A stretch of DNA of 64,000 nt from Auricularia sp. M13 (taxonomy: Eukaryota > Basidiomycota > Agaricomycetes > Auriculariales > Auriculariaceae). The notes below the pieces were generated by a model. That model saw only the letters and a list, made by a program, of their open reading frames with translations. It searched no databases and was not told the DNA's origin. The position numbers and the translations under genes were made by a program. Positions 1 through 10,464 of this stretch are shown here, piece after piece (positions within the stretch are counted from its first letter, which is position 1; each line of letters begins with the position of its first letter). The stretch is from contig CM073193.1 of NCBI GenBank assembly GCA_037042915.1, positions 4,650,001-4,714,000 of the forward strand. The letters are read 5' to 3'.

Positions 1-562
1 TCGCCGACGCGGTAGCGGCCCTCCTCGTTGAGACACTGCACGTAATCCCACCACACGGGCCTGTCCGTCTGAGATGTCGGGCTGTATGCGATCGCGCAGA
101 GCTCGAGCGCGTTGGCCGCGCACTCGCCCTCGCCGTGCTTGCAGCTTACGCCCCACTTCGCGTCTGTTTGGTTCGGCCTTTATTTGATGTTAGTTCTAGC
201 TAGCGGAGACCGTTCTGTGAGGATGAATGCAACGGAGAGACGCACGTGCCGATGAAAGTCAAGCCAATGTCGACAATGTCGCCGACCTGTTGCAGAACGG
301 TGTCGAAGACCGTCTCGCAGTACAGCGCGTCCGGGCATTGTGACATGACGCCCAAAACGACGGGAACTCGTACGGCCGTGCATTCAGCGTCGTCCACGCT
401 CTCGTCGAAGGTGTGATCTGCTATCGGTGCATAGCGATTGGCGTTGTACATTGGCATGTCCTGCGGTGCAGGCACCGCGAACGGCCGCTGCTCTTGTAGC
501 ACGGCTGCGTGAGCAAGCGAGGCCAGAGCAAGAACGAATTGGGTGGCCCTGCGTGTTGTCAT
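1..562 (-). CDS. GILT-like thiol reductase, 3' end cut by window edge
   Basis: Start ATG at 562; exon 1 is 562-246 and exon 2 runs from 177 off the left edge, with a GTGCGT...AAG intron between. The N-terminus is a short hydrophobic signal peptide (LALASLAHAAV), so the protein is secreted or vacuolar. The core strand VPVVLGVMSQC is followed by the redox pair in a C-x5-C arrangement, usual for fungal members rather than the animal CxxC. After the splice comes the family signature CKHGEGECAANALELC. GILT proteins reduce disulphides in acidic compartments; the fungal substrate is unknown. Family assignment is firm; the missing C-terminus cannot be judged. Confidence 0.85.
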
Positions 563-1322
563 CCTGGTGCCAGAACAAGAAGCTGACTCGGCGACCCAAG
601 ATCCAAAGCAGCCGCTCTAGGATGACGAGCGGTCGGAGGCATATGGCGACACCTGGTGGCGCCGCCGCGGATTCCTGCTTCTGCTTGTTCCCGAGGCATT
701 GAAAAGCCAGTTCTCGAACTACTCTTTCAGCTGTAGACTGAAAGAGCTGCGGGCACCATGGACATTTGCGGGGTAGTCATTTCCAGCACTACAATCAACA
801 GGAAGTGCATCGCAAATCATAAAAATATAGTGCAATGGTGCCCTGGAAACCAGCTAGCTATATGTCCCCAATTTTACCTGGAGCCCATTGAAAATCCTTG
901 CGCGGAAGCGATCCAGCCATGACGAACGACCCACCGGTGAGTCCAAAGCCATGCAGTCACAGCGATCATCGCAGTCGACGTACTCGTTCCCGCCACGCAA
1001 AAACTCCCGGCTGAGCATCTCAGTGGCCTGCACGACGAAATTTTTAGGCCGCCCTGCGATGACCAAATCAGAAAGCTGGCCCGTTCAGTCAGACGGAGAG
1101 GACAGGTACGAATTGAGCAACACATCTAGAGTCTTATGCCAGCCTTCAAGCTCAACGGTTGAACGGCGAGACTCAATGGCAAGTATCCTCCGCCATAATT
1201 CCGGAATAAGTGAGGGAAATGTGAGGAGAAGCCGGAAGAGAAGTACAAATCAATCGTCTTCGGACATATATCCTGGGTTACATAACAACTTATTACCATG
1301 CATAAGAGCGCTAAAGACGACC
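563..1322. other. intergenic, no gene seen
   Basis: This gap holds the upstream region of the GILT-like gene and the 3' flank of the SUMO-like-domain gene. No coding exon, RNA gene or repeat is evident on either strand. Confidence 0.5.
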
Positions 1323-2435
1323 TTAGGTGTCACGGATGGCGACAATCTCGTCACCATTTTCTATGCCCAGATCCGCAATCGTATCATCTTCCGACCAGAA
1401 AAAGCCCTCTCCGTCGAGCTCGAAGATCCAGTCCTCCTCGCAGAGACCCTTCGCTTCGCACCATGCGTCGATTACAGTCTGAAATCTGGCGGTAGGGCTA
1501 ACTTTGATACCAAGGCTTCCAGAGTGAGCCGAGTCCGAGGGCCATTTGATGTGAACGAAGATGCCGTCCTTCGTGTCGAGCGTCTGCTCCCAGGCATAGA
1601 TCTTGTCGCCACACTTTGCGCCAAGATCTTCCATGGTCTGGTCGTCGAAAGAAGGAATCGACTTGCCCTTGAACTCCATGCGCCAGGTCTTGGAACGGTT
1701 TTCTCCCAGGTTGAACCAGCCTTTGAGCACCTTCTCGACGCTGGAAGAAGGCTTGACCAGGAACTTGGTGACCTCGTTGGAGTCCCCGCGGCAGATGGCG
1801 ATCTCGATCTTCCCATCCGTCCTAGTGAGCGGAGTGTCCTTTGCCCTGAGGCTCGCGGCTTTGAGAGCAGGCAGCGTGTTCGGAACGTCCTTCGCAGAGG
1901 CTTTCGCATTGGGCGGCGCAGCCTTCGTGGTATCTTTCAGGGAAGCCTTCACCTCCTTCGCAGTAGCACCTGCGGCTGTCGGTGGCGGCACAGACGAAGG
2001 CAGAGCCAACTCACCATTGAGTGTCGCCTCGGACTCCTTGAACTCGCGCCAGCGCAGCGCAGCGTCCTCGCCCTGAGGTTCCCCATCGTAGCCAGGGTAC
2101 TCGCAGATCTCCAATACGGGCGTGCCTTGGCAATCGCTTATGAGGTCCCAGGCCATCCGTGAGAGCTGGACGAGACCATGGGCGCTGCCAGGTTCGATGT
2201 CGGCCATGTCCACCATGAGCAGATACGGCTTGCTGGGACTGAGATGAAGCTCCAGACGCGCCAGGGTAATGGTGCTCTACACGGGATTTATAACTTAGTG
2301 CGCTGCAGAAGACACAGAGTTCTGCAGAGCTTAACGAACCTCGTAGGAGCTCAGACGGTGGATGAGCAACTTCCGCTCGCCAGACTTCAGGATGAGCTTC
2401 TTCTTCAAAGCGGGGGGCGCGGTCATGGTAGCCAT
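1323..2435 (-). CDS. tandem SUMO-like (Rad60-SLD type) domain protein
   Basis: Two exons, 2435-2340 and 2276-1323, joined across a 63 bp intron, give 349 residues. Residues 1-32 are basic (PPALKKKLILKS). An acidic-to-neutral first half is followed by an Ala/Lys-rich linker. Two ubiquitin-fold modules then follow, at about 187-263 and 270-349. Each shows the beta-grasp ending DLGxxxGDxIxA (MEDLGAKCGDKIYA and IADLGIENGDEIVA) typical of Rad60/NIP45/SUMO-like domains. There is no C-terminal Gly-Gly, so it is unlikely to be conjugated as a modifier; a scaffold role in SUMO biology is inference. The upstream exon is supported by frame and splice sites only. Confidence 0.7.
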
Positions 2436-2589
2436 TCTTCACGAACAGGCGAGCGCGAGCGAACAGGACGAGAGAGTGAGGCTCAGAGCAAGAGCGTCGC
2501 GTGGTCACGTGCTCACTGCGCTGACTTCGCACCTTATCAGAGATTAATATTGGGATCAAGTAACCATCACAAAGTGATCCAAAACCACG

Positions 2590-3871
2590 CACTGTGGGGG
2601 CAGAACCGGCTGGTCAGCATACGGCAAACCAGCCGTCGCCGTGCTGGTTCCTAATTGGCACCCGGCTTGTTTTCAGCAAAATCTACTGCATTGTAGCAGG
2701 TGGGCTGCTGGTTTCTGCCGGTGAATTATCAGACGGAAAATGAAACAAATCAGACAGTGTTGCATTTTCTAGTCCTGCTGGTTTGCCGCAGTTTGGCGGC
2801 TGGAAATGCTCATTTCAGCCAATTTACGGGCGCAGGCACATTAAGCAAATATAGTGGTGAATGTAGTATATTACTGCATGGCGGACACTATGTATGTACA
2901 ATGCCGATGTACTACCCGTGGGCCGCACACGCTCGAGCCCGGGCTGCGATCTGCGTCCAGCGCGCTCACTGGCATCCACGGCCGCGGTGCAAGTGTAACG
3001 AAGGATGAAGAAAACTGCCTCAACGTCAGCATAAGTGGGACACTCAGATAGAAGCACTGACCTTACAAGGTGGATAGCGAAGCTGGCGATACTGCGTTCT
3101 TCTCAGGGACAGACACGGTCGCCCCACGATCATCATGGGCATTGTACCGAATGCGCCATGTGGAGCTGGAAAAGCAGGGTCATGGATTGCACTTCGACGG
3201 AAGGGCTAGTGCTTACTGGGGCTGCGACGCCGGCAAGGGATGAACGGACGAGAAGACTGCGCAGAAACTGTCAGCAAGTACAAAATGCAGGCTGTAGACA
3301 GAGGCCATACAGGACAAGAGTCGGAGAGCGCTGGAGAGCCGCGGCGAGCTCTAGAGCTCTGCTGAAAGCTGGGAGGTCATTGGACTGGGCCGACAGCGCG
3401 GAGACAGCGCAGCATTGCAGTCAAGCGCACGGGGGCCAGCCGTGAGACCGACTGCAATGCTGCGCTGTATTGGCTAGGCACAACAGCGCCAGGTAAGCGT
3501 TGCGGGCAACGCACGAGTGGGCTGGGTGCCGAGCAGGGCAAAGCGGTTGGGTCGGACTCCGAAAGTAGAGTCCGTGATGTGATGCCGGCCATTCAGCCGG
3601 GTCAACATGTCTTCGCTGTTTCGCAGACCGAGCAGCATGTGTTGGTACTCAGAGGCCTATCATTTCGCTCAAAACGAGTCATAGGCCATGTCTCTTATAT
3701 ATTTCTGGAGGTTTTGTATGTGGTTTGAAAATCATGCGGCGTCCGACTCGTTTTCAGCAGCCTACAAAACCAGCCGGAAATCAGCCGGCGCCAAAAGTAG
3801 CAGGTGAACTGCTGTTTGTGCGTTTCCAGCCGTTTGACGGCTGGTCAGCAGCCGGTGCTCCCCCCACAGTG
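2590..3871. mobile_element. 1.28 kb non-autonomous inverted-repeat DNA element
   Basis: The left end CACTGTGGGGGCAGAACCGG and the right end, read on the other strand, CACTGTGGGGGGAGCACCGG form imperfect terminal inverted repeats. The element is flanked by a perfect 4 bp direct repeat CACG (2586-2589 and 3872-3875). Subterminal sequence is rich in ACCAGCCG/CGGCTGGT motifs in both orientations. No coding region is visible inside. CAC-starting termini with short duplications suggest the CMC (CACTA/Chapaev) group, but this is a guess from ends only. Confidence 0.65.
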
Positions 3872-4127
3872 CACGGGGGCCTGCAGGTCCCCTCTTAGAG
3901 CCATTTTCTCGATGCTTAGCGGCAAGTGTCGCTTTTTACGTGGCAACGGGCAGTGGTCCAGAGGCAGTTCCCACGTCGTAAATAGGTCTTTTAACTCCCC
4001 CGAGGGTAGCTGTATGCACTGTAAGTATGCTCAACAGAGAAAATTGCAGTTGACGAGAAACCCGTGGTCGCGTGCGCCGTGGGTTGGTTTATTAGCATCG
4101 TCTTTCCATCAAGACGCGCTATAAGTA

Positions 4128-4561
4128 CAGTCGAACCTGTCTTAAACCATACCTCTTGGTTCCAGTCCGGGAGTATGGGTTATCATGGAGTATGGGATGC
4201 AGCAGAGGCATCACTTGTTATGTCAGGCGGGCACTCGTCTCTGGAAGTAATGAGTTAGGGCAGTCTCAGCACATAATCGCACTGTCTGCCACCGAAACCA
4301 TTTCCTGTACCCATTTCTGCGTGTTAAAAGACATTTTGAGATGTCAAGAATGGATTTCAGAGCATCAGACTGGTTCCGGAAGTATCCTTAGCCACCTAAA
4401 ACCCATGATTCACATAGCAGAAAATGCTTCGGACACCATGGCCTATGGGATATCATGGACTTATGGGTTTTATAATGGAACCGAGGTGGTGGACAGAAAA
4501 ATCTCATGGGTTAGTAGCGAGTATGGGTTAGAACAGGTATGGGTTAGGACAGGTTCGACTG
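4128..4561. mobile_element. mariner-type MITE
   Basis: Terminal inverted repeats of about 30 bp begin CAGTCGAACCTGTC on the left and match the right end on the other strand with two or three differences. TA dinucleotides flank both ends, as for Tc1/mariner insertions. The interior carries diverged repeats of TATGGGTTATCATGGA-like motifs and no gene. It lies about 110 bp upstream of the MYND gene and may sit in its promoter. Confidence 0.7.
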
Positions 4562-4669
4562 TACTTACCCGCGCATCGGTCCGAATGAAGCTTGGAAGCT
4601 TGAACACAGAGTTGCACGTAGCACAGCCACTTCCTTCTTTGCCTTCTGCCACAAAGAAGCTCGACATCG

Positions 4670-6999
4670 ATGGCCGAGTCCAGCTATGAATCGACCTACG
4701 TATCGAACGAAGAAATTGCGAGGCTCGCGGCCAAGATGAAAATAGCTGATCCTGAGGAGGATCCTGGAGCATTCGAAGAGTTCTCAAGAATCGAGCTGCT
4801 CGTGTTGCTCAAGTCGCTCGGTGTCAATGGCTTTGACCCGCAGTCTACCACCGCATCCGACGAAGAATTGAAGCAGAAGCTACGATTGGCATTGTGGGAC
4901 TCACAAAGGTAGGCGTAGCACATCCATGTCTGTGTGCAGAGCTCATTTTCGTCGTAGACTTGACCTCCTCTTCCCCGGCAAGACGTTCGGCGGCAAGCAG
5001 AAGCTCGCAGTCGACAAGTTGCCAACTTGGCCGGGATGGCAAGACAAGAGTGACACCAGCGGCCTGACAAGCAGAGGTGCCGTTCAACTGGACGGGATTA
5101 AGGACGCCGACAAGCTCGATTCGTGAATTGTTCAGCTCTTTTGCTTGTTGACGAAGAAACGCTGAACACGACAACCGTTGCAGATTTGTATTTCGGCATT
5201 TTCAGACCTCTGCGTTCACGCAACTCGAAATCATGCAGGGTCGACACCGTAACCCACCGCCAAATATGACCGGCGCTTGGTATGGTGTCAAAAACGCCAT
5301 GAGCTCTCTCGCCAATGAGATCACATCCCAGGGTCAGCCTTTGTACTTCTACGCGCGAGTCTGATATACCAACCTGGCACCCTAGGAGGCGCCAATGTTC
5401 CCTTCCTCGCGTTCTACAACCCTAACGGCAACATGCTCATTATCGAAGTCCTCGACGTTAAGCAAGTCGCGTGGCCGGATCCCACGCAAAAGGTGCGCGC
5501 ATCCATACTATACCCTCCAAGTGCACGTCTGAATCATCCGCATATCTCTAGGAGTGGAAATTCCTCCGCTCGGTGCAGCAAACCAAGTTTAACTGGAGGT
5601 CAGACGGTGCGACAGGACTGAATTTGCACTGCAGCCCGGTCTGCTGACTCGCGCGCGCAGGTCCGATCATTCCCATGATGAAAACACCCAAGATGCCTGT
5701 GCTCGTCGTTCGTTATGCTTACTGCGAAGCGCGTCCAAAGGTACTGTTGTCAGCAGCACCCCCGTCCCGCTGCAGAAGAAGCTTATTCCTTTCCGAAGAA
5801 CGGGTTACAGTATATGCTTTATCTCGAAGAGAAGCTCAAGAAATCGTTCGGCCTGAACGACCGCAAAGCGCGCGAAAAGCTGACGTTCCACCTGCAATCC
5901 GGCCACGAGGTCCCCGTGGACCACCTGCGTACGTGGGCCCGCGTGCTCGATGCCAACCGCGCCCTGGTCGACAGCGACTACGTGGACGAGGTGCAGTCGC
6001 ACTGGAGCGGCTTGTCGCGCGAGGCTATCAAGGAGACACGCATCAGCTTCGTGGTGCCGTGCTTGCGTCTGCGTTGGAGGTATGACTGTTTCTAAGCGAA
6101 TCACCGAGCTAAGCCGTGCGGCAGGGCCTTGGAAGAACTCGAAACCGGCGTCGCGCCAAAGAGATACACAACTTGCAAGAAGTGCGGTAAGGAAGGCTGC
6201 AAGCTGTCGTGTGCCAAGTGCGTCCTGTTTCTACGCATCGTCCGCATGTTGATGCTGACCGACTGAAGGTGCAAATCTGTGGTATGCAAGCATTGCAGAA
6301 GTGAAGTATGCGCGGTACTGATGCGGACCTACTGTAGATGTACTGCGGTGCTGCATGCAACAAAGGTGACTGGGAAGACCATAAAGAAATGTGCAAGTTC
6401 TCGCAGCGGCTGCTGAGCACGGAGCGCGACCTCCCTGCCAATACGTTCTACGTCTGCACCCGGGGGTTCCACGAGACTATCCTCGACGCTGGCTTCACTG
6501 TCGAGCAGGTACGTCAAACTTCGCGATGCGCGCTGTGGAGCGAGCCCTAACACTAAAGTACAGGAGGCCGTGAAACAAAGCGGCTGTCCCAAAGATGGCG
6601 ACTGCCCGCCAAACGAATATGGCACTGCACGCTTCGTAGTACGCGTGCAGATGCCCGCTGACTACGTCTCTGGCGACCTTACACGGCTGCGCGGGACGAC
6701 AGTGTTCCTCTTCGACCGCCGCCGTAGCTTGTTCGTGCGCACAGGCCCGGCCGATGTTGCGTTTGCGAAACAGCAAGAGGGAGCTACCATCCCCTTCGAC
6801 GTCGTCGGATACACACAATTCCGGAAGGTCATTGTGCAGAAGGGGTTCCACGGTCAACTGGTCTACCTTTGGGCGAAGCGCGTCGGCGACTGCCTCGAAC
6901 TCGAGTAAGTCGTAGCTCAGTCCACTCGTAACGTTCTCGTAATGACTGTTTTATAGCTTGGCCGATATTCCTGACCAGAGCAAACACAACTGGTCGTAA
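4670..6999 (+). CDS. MYND-finger protein
   Basis: Twelve exons give 576 residues: 4670-4908, 4958-5122, 5184-5332, 5386-5492, 5552-5606, 5661-5711, 5776-6079, 6125-6217, 6269-6281, 6338-6508, 6564-6904, 6957-6999. All introns are GT-AG and phases agree. The MYND zinc finger is at about residues 374-411 (CKKCGKEGC, CAKC, YCGAAC, then W-x-x-H-K-x-x-C) and is assembled across four exons, one only 13 nt long. MYND fingers bind proline-rich partners and act in transcriptional or signalling complexes. Other parts match no domain I recognise. The donor at 5711 could instead be a few codons later (about 5731). Gene and finger are firm; function is open. Confidence 0.85.
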
Positions 7000-7238
7000 T
7001 GGGACCTCTGGCGAACGTACATCTATATTTTTGCAGGCGCGGTACGCGATACTGGCTTGCTTGTTATCCATGTATCTGTTGAATCTGCGAGTTCTTACGT
7101 CTGTACCTTTATCTGTGCGAAATGGGTGACATTTCCATCATATGCATGCAGCATTGTTCATGCCATGTACGAATAAAATACAACATGGTTCGACATATAG
7201 TGACCTCCGAGCTGCAACTTACTTGCAGTTCTAATTCT

Positions 7239-9896
7239 TCAATAAGTTGAGCGGCGTATGCGCTTTCGAGGGTCGAGCAACTGCTCAAGGGACCACGGTA
7301 AACGCTTCTTTGGGCCCACTACACCGTCGATGTCAACAACGGTTTGCTGCACACCAGTGCGACGCGAAGAAGGGATGCTCTGGCTGGCCGCAAGTACCGC
7401 TGCGCGCAGCGAGGGCCATCTGTCAGGCGCCAATTCCGGGACGGCGAGACGCAAGAGGAGCTGCAATCGTTCGTCTATTTGATTGTCGGCAGACGAGATG
7501 GGGATGAGCAACTTCGCGAGGTCGACGTCCAGAAGAACTTGCGCGAGACGCACGGCGCGTTCAGCGCGCGGGGGATCTGGGGTGTCTTTCCACGAGGCAG
7601 ACGCCTTCTCATCCCGCAAGGCCGTCGCGAGAATCAACGCAATATCGAGCGCACTGCGTGGCACTAGTTCGTGTGCAGCGCGGTACAACGTCTGCCAAGG
7701 TGTGGGCACCAATCGGGAATCTAGCAGACCGAGAGCAGCGGATGGGTTTCCTTCGAGCAGCGAGGAAAGGTGCGTAAGCGCGGTGCGCATGCCCAGTTTG
7801 TCATGCCCTTCCACACTCGCAATGGCCGACGCCAAGTACTGCAGGGCGGTGGGTGTCAAGGTGGCGGGGAGAATAGCGTCCTGAATAATAGACAGTACAC
7901 CGTTGAGCACGGGGAACACCCATTGCTGCCGTTCAAATGCCGTGGACCCGATCCAGCGCAGCATACCGGCGGGTTTGGTCTTAGTGCATCCCAAGGTCAA
8001 CGCGTGCGAGATCAACTGTGCGTGTGGACGGTGGGAAGGCATGAACTGCCAGCACCAGTGGCACACGCGCCACAAGAAGTCGTTAAGCCCGCGCTCCCGT
8101 GCCTTGAGTCCAGGTCGTGGAGGCGTCAAACCGGACAGCACATATCTAATCACTTGCAGCTCTGGGATGCCGTCCCACGGCGAGGCCCCAGTGAACAGCT
8201 GCCTGGAGGTTGGGTCGCGCAGCCGCAGGAGATACGGATACGTACCTGGAGAATGAACATGCCGAACGCGTAAATGTCGCTTTGAGGCGTCTTAGAACGC
8301 AGACGATGCTGAATGCCTGCGGTCGATGCCCGCTTGACAAACGTCTCTTCGTCCAGCACTTCGGGAGCACTGAAGCGGAGCGTGCCCTGCCAGCGGATCG
8401 CGCTGCACGTCGTGGCATCATCATCGTACTTCTCGATCAGCGTGCTCAGACCAAAGTCGGCAAGCATGACCTCGCCAGACTGTGTAACAAGCACGTTTTG
8501 CTGTAGCGGCGGTCAGCGCCAGCCACGCGTTTGCGAGGTCTTACACATTTCAGGTCGCCATGGACGATTTTGGCATCCTCATGGAGGTACACTAGACCTT
8601 CCAGAACTTGACGAACCTGCATATGTGGCGCAAAGTCAGCACCCAAGACGCTTGTCCGGATGACAACGACCTACAAACGGAAGCCTGTCGACCTCTGGGT
8701 TTCTCTCCACGTACTGCAACAGGTTGCCAATCATATAAGGCGCGATGAGAATGGGTCGGCCGTTCCATTCGGATGTGCCCAGGAAGGGCAGCAACCGGGG
8801 ATGGCGCAGTTTTTGCCACGCGAGAATTTCTCGTTTCAAGTGCTTTGGAAGCATGAGAAAGTCCTCACGCTCAAAGAATAAAACATACCGTAGCAAGAAG
8901 CGGGTTCTTGTTTGCAGCATAGTCATGTCTAAACACCTTGAGCGCGACTTTCGTGCGGGGTTCGTCGTCAAGTTCGCCGACGAATATGTCGGCACTAGCG
9001 CCGTTATCCACGGCAAAGTTAGATAGTATAATGATATCCGAGCTCGACGGGTTGCTCTCTGTAGGCTCGACTCGGAGTCTGACGTTCTGCGAGGCGGCCG
9101 GGGAATCGAAGGGCGCTGAGGGGCTGTATGAGCGGGGATCCGATGAGGCTATACTCTTCTTACATGAGGATAATGGTCTGAGGAGATGGGCAGGATTCCG
9201 AGGATCTGGAGCGGGGAGACGATGCGGGAGCGCTCGAACAGTCTCTGCACTATCACATTTCGGGGCTCCGTGCAACGCTTGTCGCTTCGCACAAGTCTGT
9301 GCGGCCCACGACGTAAGAACCGAGCAAGCATCGTTGAGCTGGTGATAGGACACGTCCAGCGAAAAACACCGCTTCTCATCCCGCGGGCTGCTATCCGGGT
9401 GTCGCAGGATGCGCTCGAGCACAGCGGGCACGTACGCCCTCGGATTGCCGCGCAGAAAGGCAGCAACAAGCAGCGCAAACGGGCGCGTGGCAGGCGCATC
9501 AAACACGTGCGGCGTGAAGATGCCTTGGAGGACGTCGCCTAGCGAGAGCTCGGTCTTGACGATAGCCTCCATGACCATGCAGAGCTTGTACTCGTACGTC
9601 CACTTCGACTCCCGCAAGTACGGGTTGAACGATCCAGCCGGGCACGACTGCCGCCAGTCTGCTCCGCTTGCCATCCAGTGGTGCGGGCGGCGCGTGAGGT
9701 GGAGGGAGCAGAGAAGGAGACCGTTGCTGTCGCCGTCAGGCTTCAGCCGGACAGCCGCCACTGAGCCGCGCTGATGGACGCACGGTACCGGACTGAAGCT
9801 GTTTCTACACCGTTTCACACTGGAACTACAGCGCATAGCGCAGAGCTCAGTGTAGCGGCAACGATAGTCCCTCCAAAGCATCGCCTTGTCGTACAT
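7239..9896 (-). CDS. TKL-type protein kinase with long flanking regions
   Basis: Five exons, 9896-8889, 8842-8675, 8616-8545, 8500-8246 and 8198-7239, give 820 residues. Residues 1-280 match no domain I know. The kinase domain follows, at about 285-570: beta-3 lysine K320 in VALKVF, catalytic loop HGDLK with Asp413 (HRD has become HGD, as is common in agaricomycete TKL kinases), DFG Asp431, and SAPEVL in place of APE. The glycine loop is weak (DNGASADIFVG). The C-terminal 250 residues are helical and Leu/Ala-rich, with no recognised domain. Such kinases are strongly expanded in agaricomycetes and mostly uncharacterised. An extra intron inside the first exon cannot be excluded. Confidence 0.82.
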
Positions 9897-10464
9897 GACA
9901 CTTAGTAAGTTACGCTAGCCCAAACCACACCACCACAGACAACAGCATCTCTCGTGTTTTCAGCATGCGCAGCCAGTGGCCACGCACACCCCGGGTATTA
10001 CAGTATGTATGTACGCCGGGGGACGACCGAAAGCCCGAAAAACTGCACGAGCAAAAGAGAGGGAGACAGAAAGAATAAGCGTCGAGTTCTGAGAGTGGTC
10101 GTCAAAGGTCGTGAGAGCGAGCGGGAGAACAGAGAACAAACGAACAGACGAACAGACGTGAGTAGAGCGTCCTCGAAAACAACAGCGTGCAGGGCGGGAT
10201 GGGAGGTGCTATGTACCGTGGCGGGGGAGACAAGGACAAGACTAAGACTAGGGGATGGATGGATGAGCAATGCGGGGGGCGGAAGTGGGAACATGGCATG
10301 AGGTATGAGGGGATTGGAGAGTGGGGAAGGGGGTTCATTCATTAGTGGCAAAGAGGCAAGGACGAGCATGTCGACGGCGTACAGATAGCGTAGGAAATAA
10401 CAAGGTAGGGGCGGGGCCGAGTCTGACCAAGAGTGAAGCAAGGAGCGGAGTGCAACGGAGCATC
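9897..10464. other. intergenic, promoter of TKL kinase plus 3' flank of Ste20 kinase
   Basis: Purine-rich on the plus strand (about 10020-10200). Open frames here are compositional and show no domain or splice logic; no gene is called. Confidence 0.5.

Noticed and set aside
246-562. C-x5-C in the GILT-like protein as a lost active site
   Set aside because: Fungal GILT-like proteins commonly have this spacing, and the CKHGEGEC signature is intact.
888-2162. 424-codon open frame on the plus strand
   Set aside because: It lies antisense to the spliced SUMO-like-domain gene, has no recognisable domain, and reflects GC-rich codon mirror effects.
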